Positions 63,001 through 64,000 of a stretch of DNA of 64,000 bases are shown piece by piece. The number at the start of each line of letters is the position of its first letter. The first letter of the stretch is position 1. The notes beneath the pieces are model-generated. The model made no database searches. It worked only from the letters and a program-made list of their open reading frames with translations, and had not been told where the DNA came from. A program made the position numbers and the translations under genes. Source of the DNA: Macellibacteroides fermentans (GTDB lineage: Bacteria > Bacteroidota > Bacteroidia > Bacteroidales > Tannerellaceae); contig NZ_JACCCY010000001.1 of the NCBI RefSeq assembly GCF_013409575.1, positions 988,501-1,052,500 of the forward strand, given 5' to 3'.

Positions 63001-63793
63001 CAGAAGAAGCTCCTTGCAAACCTCTACCTACGTCGGCTATTGGACGATTCTGCAATGCATCGCTAACATTAATATTAGAAACTGCTCCGGTAAGGTTCGC
63101 CTTTTTCTGAGAACCATAACCTACAACTACCACCTCTTCAATCAATTCGGAATCTTCCTTCATCTGAATTTTGATATCCTTACGGTTGGCAACAGAAACT
63201 GTTTGTGTCTGATAACCAATGTAAGAGACTACCAACGATCCATTGGAAGGAATTTCCAATGTAAACCGTCCATCAATATCCGTGATGGTACCATTGGTTG
63301 TTGATCCCTTCTCAAAGACATTTGCTCCGATAATAGGTTCCCCTGAAGCGTCTGATACAACACCTGTAACCCGGTTACCTGCTTGTGGCAGCACTTGAGC
63401 CTTATCGGCTTTTTTTGTGTTGGATAAAATAATATTCTTATCCATAACCTGATAAGACACATCGGTTCCATCAAACAACTCATTCAGAATTACAAATACA
63501 TTCTCTTTGGTTTTCTTGATGGAAACAACCCGCTTGGTATTAATCTGTTTGTTGTTATAAAAGAAATGGAAGTCTGATTGAGACTCAATCTTATCCAATA
63601 CATCCTGTACGGTTGCATTGGTTACCTCCAATGATAACGTAGTTGATTGCCCGTAGCTACTTGTGGCTTGAATCAATCCGATAGAAAGAAACAACATTAG
63701 AACTGTTAGTTTCATACATAATGGTATTTTATTCAGGATAATAATTGGTAATGTCACAACCCTATGGGGTTGGACTTCTAAATAATTTGTCAT
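60014..63793 (-). CDS. SusC/RagA-like TonB-dependent transporter with STN domain
   Basis: 1259 residues. Two starts are possible: the first Met at 63793, or Met27 at 63715 (MKLTVLMLFLSIGLIQ). The IPLCMKL arrangement is common in annotated SusC proteins with longer N-termini, so 63793 is kept. Order: signal segment, STN domain (about 50-120), regulatory beta-sandwich (about 140-215), the SusC box EEVVVVGYGSQKKANLTGAVSN, plug with KDAASSSIYGAKAAFGVILIT, and barrel ending FKSVSFGLQLGF. A STN domain hints at sigma/FecR control, but no such genes lie in the remaining 200 bp. It presumably imports peptidoglycan fragments. Confidence 0.92.
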   Translation of the reverse strand: MTNYLEVQPHRVVTLPIIILNKIPLCMKLTVLMLFLSIGLIQATSSYGQSTTLSLEVTNATVQDVLDKIESQSDFHFFYNNKQINTKRVVSIKKTKENVFVILNELFDGTDVSYQVMDKNIILSNTKKADKAQVLPQAGNRVTGVVSDASGEPIIGANVFEKGSTTNGTITDIDGRFTLEIPSNGSLVVSYIGYQTQTVSVANRKDIKIQMKEDSELIEEVVVVGYGSQKKANLTGAVSNINVSDALQNRPIADVGRGLQGASSGLSVIVPSGEIGSDPLIKIRGQIGSIQGGSSPLILLDNVEIPSIQMVNPDDIETISVLKDAASSSIYGAKAAFGVILITTKKGAKTESVNISYSNNFSWQNVAKDMRMGDVDAMEYTVNAFERVGSTYVGALNWYVTRESWEKAKAWKEQYGSTIGADDPMTYGRDWEFDAATNRKYGYRTYDPYDYMIREWAPSQTHNLSLNGKSGKTSYNIGLGYLNQNGMMKPAKKDDFTRYNASIRLSTELNKYVTVRGGLLYSKRDKRYPYVTNATTADPWLYLYRWGPTMPIGYDDQGVALRGPASESSQANTANILNNYTNINIGATINITKDWTVDADYTYANEGETTTRPGTRYSAGNTWAVPTKRLDEAGKQVYVNAAGQLVDASTPGALAAYEFANIEYTGKGSNPDHIYRKEYGTKRSTLNAFTTYNLSLNDIHSFKFMGGINRVTFDETMSSALRTQLIDINNPQFSLANGAMTTDGGNWWEAQLGYFGRVNYTLYDRYLLEANIRYDGTSKFPNQLRWRWYPSFSAGWRASEEAFMEWAKPMLSTLKFRGSWGSIGDQTVPNNLYVPTMNSFDSSWLSSGGTKFYGFNAPAAVARSISWQNIETLDLGLDLRVLDNKLGMTFDWYRRDTKDMIIPGTPVADTYGTTSPKQNFGALRTNGWEISIDFNHRFESGLGINATLNVSDAVTKVTDYLTDVESVKENEWYKGKTYGEIWGYRTDRLYQMDDFELDANGKPYKIVLSKEESAKYAGKTVYKLKSKNGEKPVYQPYLQNSSTFFFGPGDVKFVDLNGDGELNNGTSTVKDHGDLEVIGNTTPRYEYSLRLGADYKGFDVSIFFQGVGKREIWGGGSLAIPGFNTADGAMPQAFAGDFWREDRTNAFYPRPWNMGGSNSGNNLQVQSRYLLDMSYLRVKNMTVGYTLPSALLKKAYINNARVYVSLENFLTFDNLNDLPIDPESISGYSMYNSTNYNLGRTGTGTPTFKSVSFGLQLGF

Positions 63794-63906
63794 ATTTTTG
63801 TACGGATTTAAAGTTAGAAAATAATGATTGCTGAAATCTCGTCGCCAAACGAGTAAGCAATTGTTTCATACGGGGAAATACGCCAATATTTTCCCGTATG
63901 TTTTTT
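63793..63906 (+). ncRNA. Candidate antisense small RNA upstream of susC
   Basis: On the plus strand TATTTTTG (63793-63800) fits the -7 consensus, with TTGG at 63770-63773 exactly 19 bases upstream as a -33 element. CATACGGGGAAATA (63867-63880) pairs with TATTTTCCCGTATG (63887-63900; one G-T pair) and is followed by TTTTTTCTTTT, a textbook terminator. Together they outline an RNA of about 100 bases running opposite to the susC leader. Such antisense RNAs repressing polysaccharide loci are known in Bacteroides. No plus-strand gene precedes the terminator, so another use for it is hard to see. Expression is not shown. Confidence 0.45.
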
Positions 63907-64000
63907 CTTTTATGGTGAGCGTGTTTTCATTTCTTTTATTTTTCAGTTAAACAAATAGTCTCCACATTAATATAATTCCACTTTGCTACGTTCTTTCAAT
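63907..64000. other. Window-end intergenic region
   Basis: About 95 AT-rich bases upstream of the susC leader. The susC promoter should lie here or within 63800-63866 on the minus strand; near matches such as TATTTG near 63946 are seen, but no exact TAnnTTTG with a -33 box. No gene is supported. Confidence 0.3.

Noticed and set aside
63867-63900. Terminator of a gene entering from the right on the minus strand
   Set aside because: The T-run follows the stem only on the plus strand, so it cannot act as a normal terminator for minus-strand transcripts.

Overview
The window looks like a gut-type Bacteroidales chromosome, most likely Parabacteroides or another Tannerellaceae member. This rests on SusC/SusD pairs with STN domains, an ECF sigma/FecR pair, Bacteroides-type -7 boxes (TAnnTTTG), lipoproteins made for the outer membrane, an IS982-family element and a MurNAc salvage cluster like that known in Tannerella. 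The genus is inferred; no rRNA or marker gene is present.

Layout. (1) 1-4994, plus strand: the end of an alpha-mannan utilisation locus with a partial SusE-like binding protein, two GH76 lipoproteins and one GH125 exo-mannosidase. (2) 5108-12463, minus strand: a SusD/SusC pair with its FecR anti-sigma factor and ECF sigma factor, and no enzyme visible beside it. (3) 12839-14534: a metallo-beta-lactamase-fold protein and a chimeric gene remnant. (4) 14593-24444: a 9.85-kb composite transposon bounded by two apparently identical 1021-bp IS982-family copies. Its outer flanks carry the same 7-bp sequence, ATAACTA. It carries a TolC/EmrA/EmrB-like efflux operon headed by a degenerate KAS III-like protein, two AraC-type regulators, a small membrane protein and a truncated methionine aminopeptidase. 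(5) 24757-31792: an HU-like protein, a GH73 glucosaminidase, DUF4248 and unknown proteins, then a replication module (winged-helix-like protein, DnaB-like helicase, DnaG-like primase) preceded by 12-bp iteron-like repeats. (6) 31817-42549: a type I restriction-modification and defence island on the minus strand (hsdR, Abi_C, half hsdS, DUF4145, full hsdS, half hsdS, tyrosine recombinase, hsdM), then an unknown protein and a HipB-like repressor with three operator-like palindromes. (7) 42664-63793, minus strand: a peptidoglycan/MurNAc salvage locus.

The salvage locus reads as one pathway. A SusC/SusD pair imports peptidoglycan fragments. An amidase-like enzyme and two NamZ-type (DUF1343) exo-N-acetylmuramidases trim them in the periplasm. 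An SSS symporter and an AmpG-like MFS carrier move sugars inward. A BadF-type kinase phosphorylates MurNAc and MurQ removes the lactyl ether. A phosphoesterase/beta-propeller fusion, a serine hydrolase, and a GalT-like DUF4922 protein with a GT2 glycosyltransferase are embedded in the same run and have no settled role.

Most noteworthy: the composite transposon with its matching outer target duplication; the split hsdS halves that would be rejoined if the DNA between two 12-bp cores circularised; the iteron-like repeats in front of the helicase/primase module; the DUF4922-GT2 pair and the phosphoesterase fusion inside the MurNAc operon; and a possible antisense RNA upstream of the second susC. 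All calls come from reading the sequence and proteins by eye; no database search was possible.
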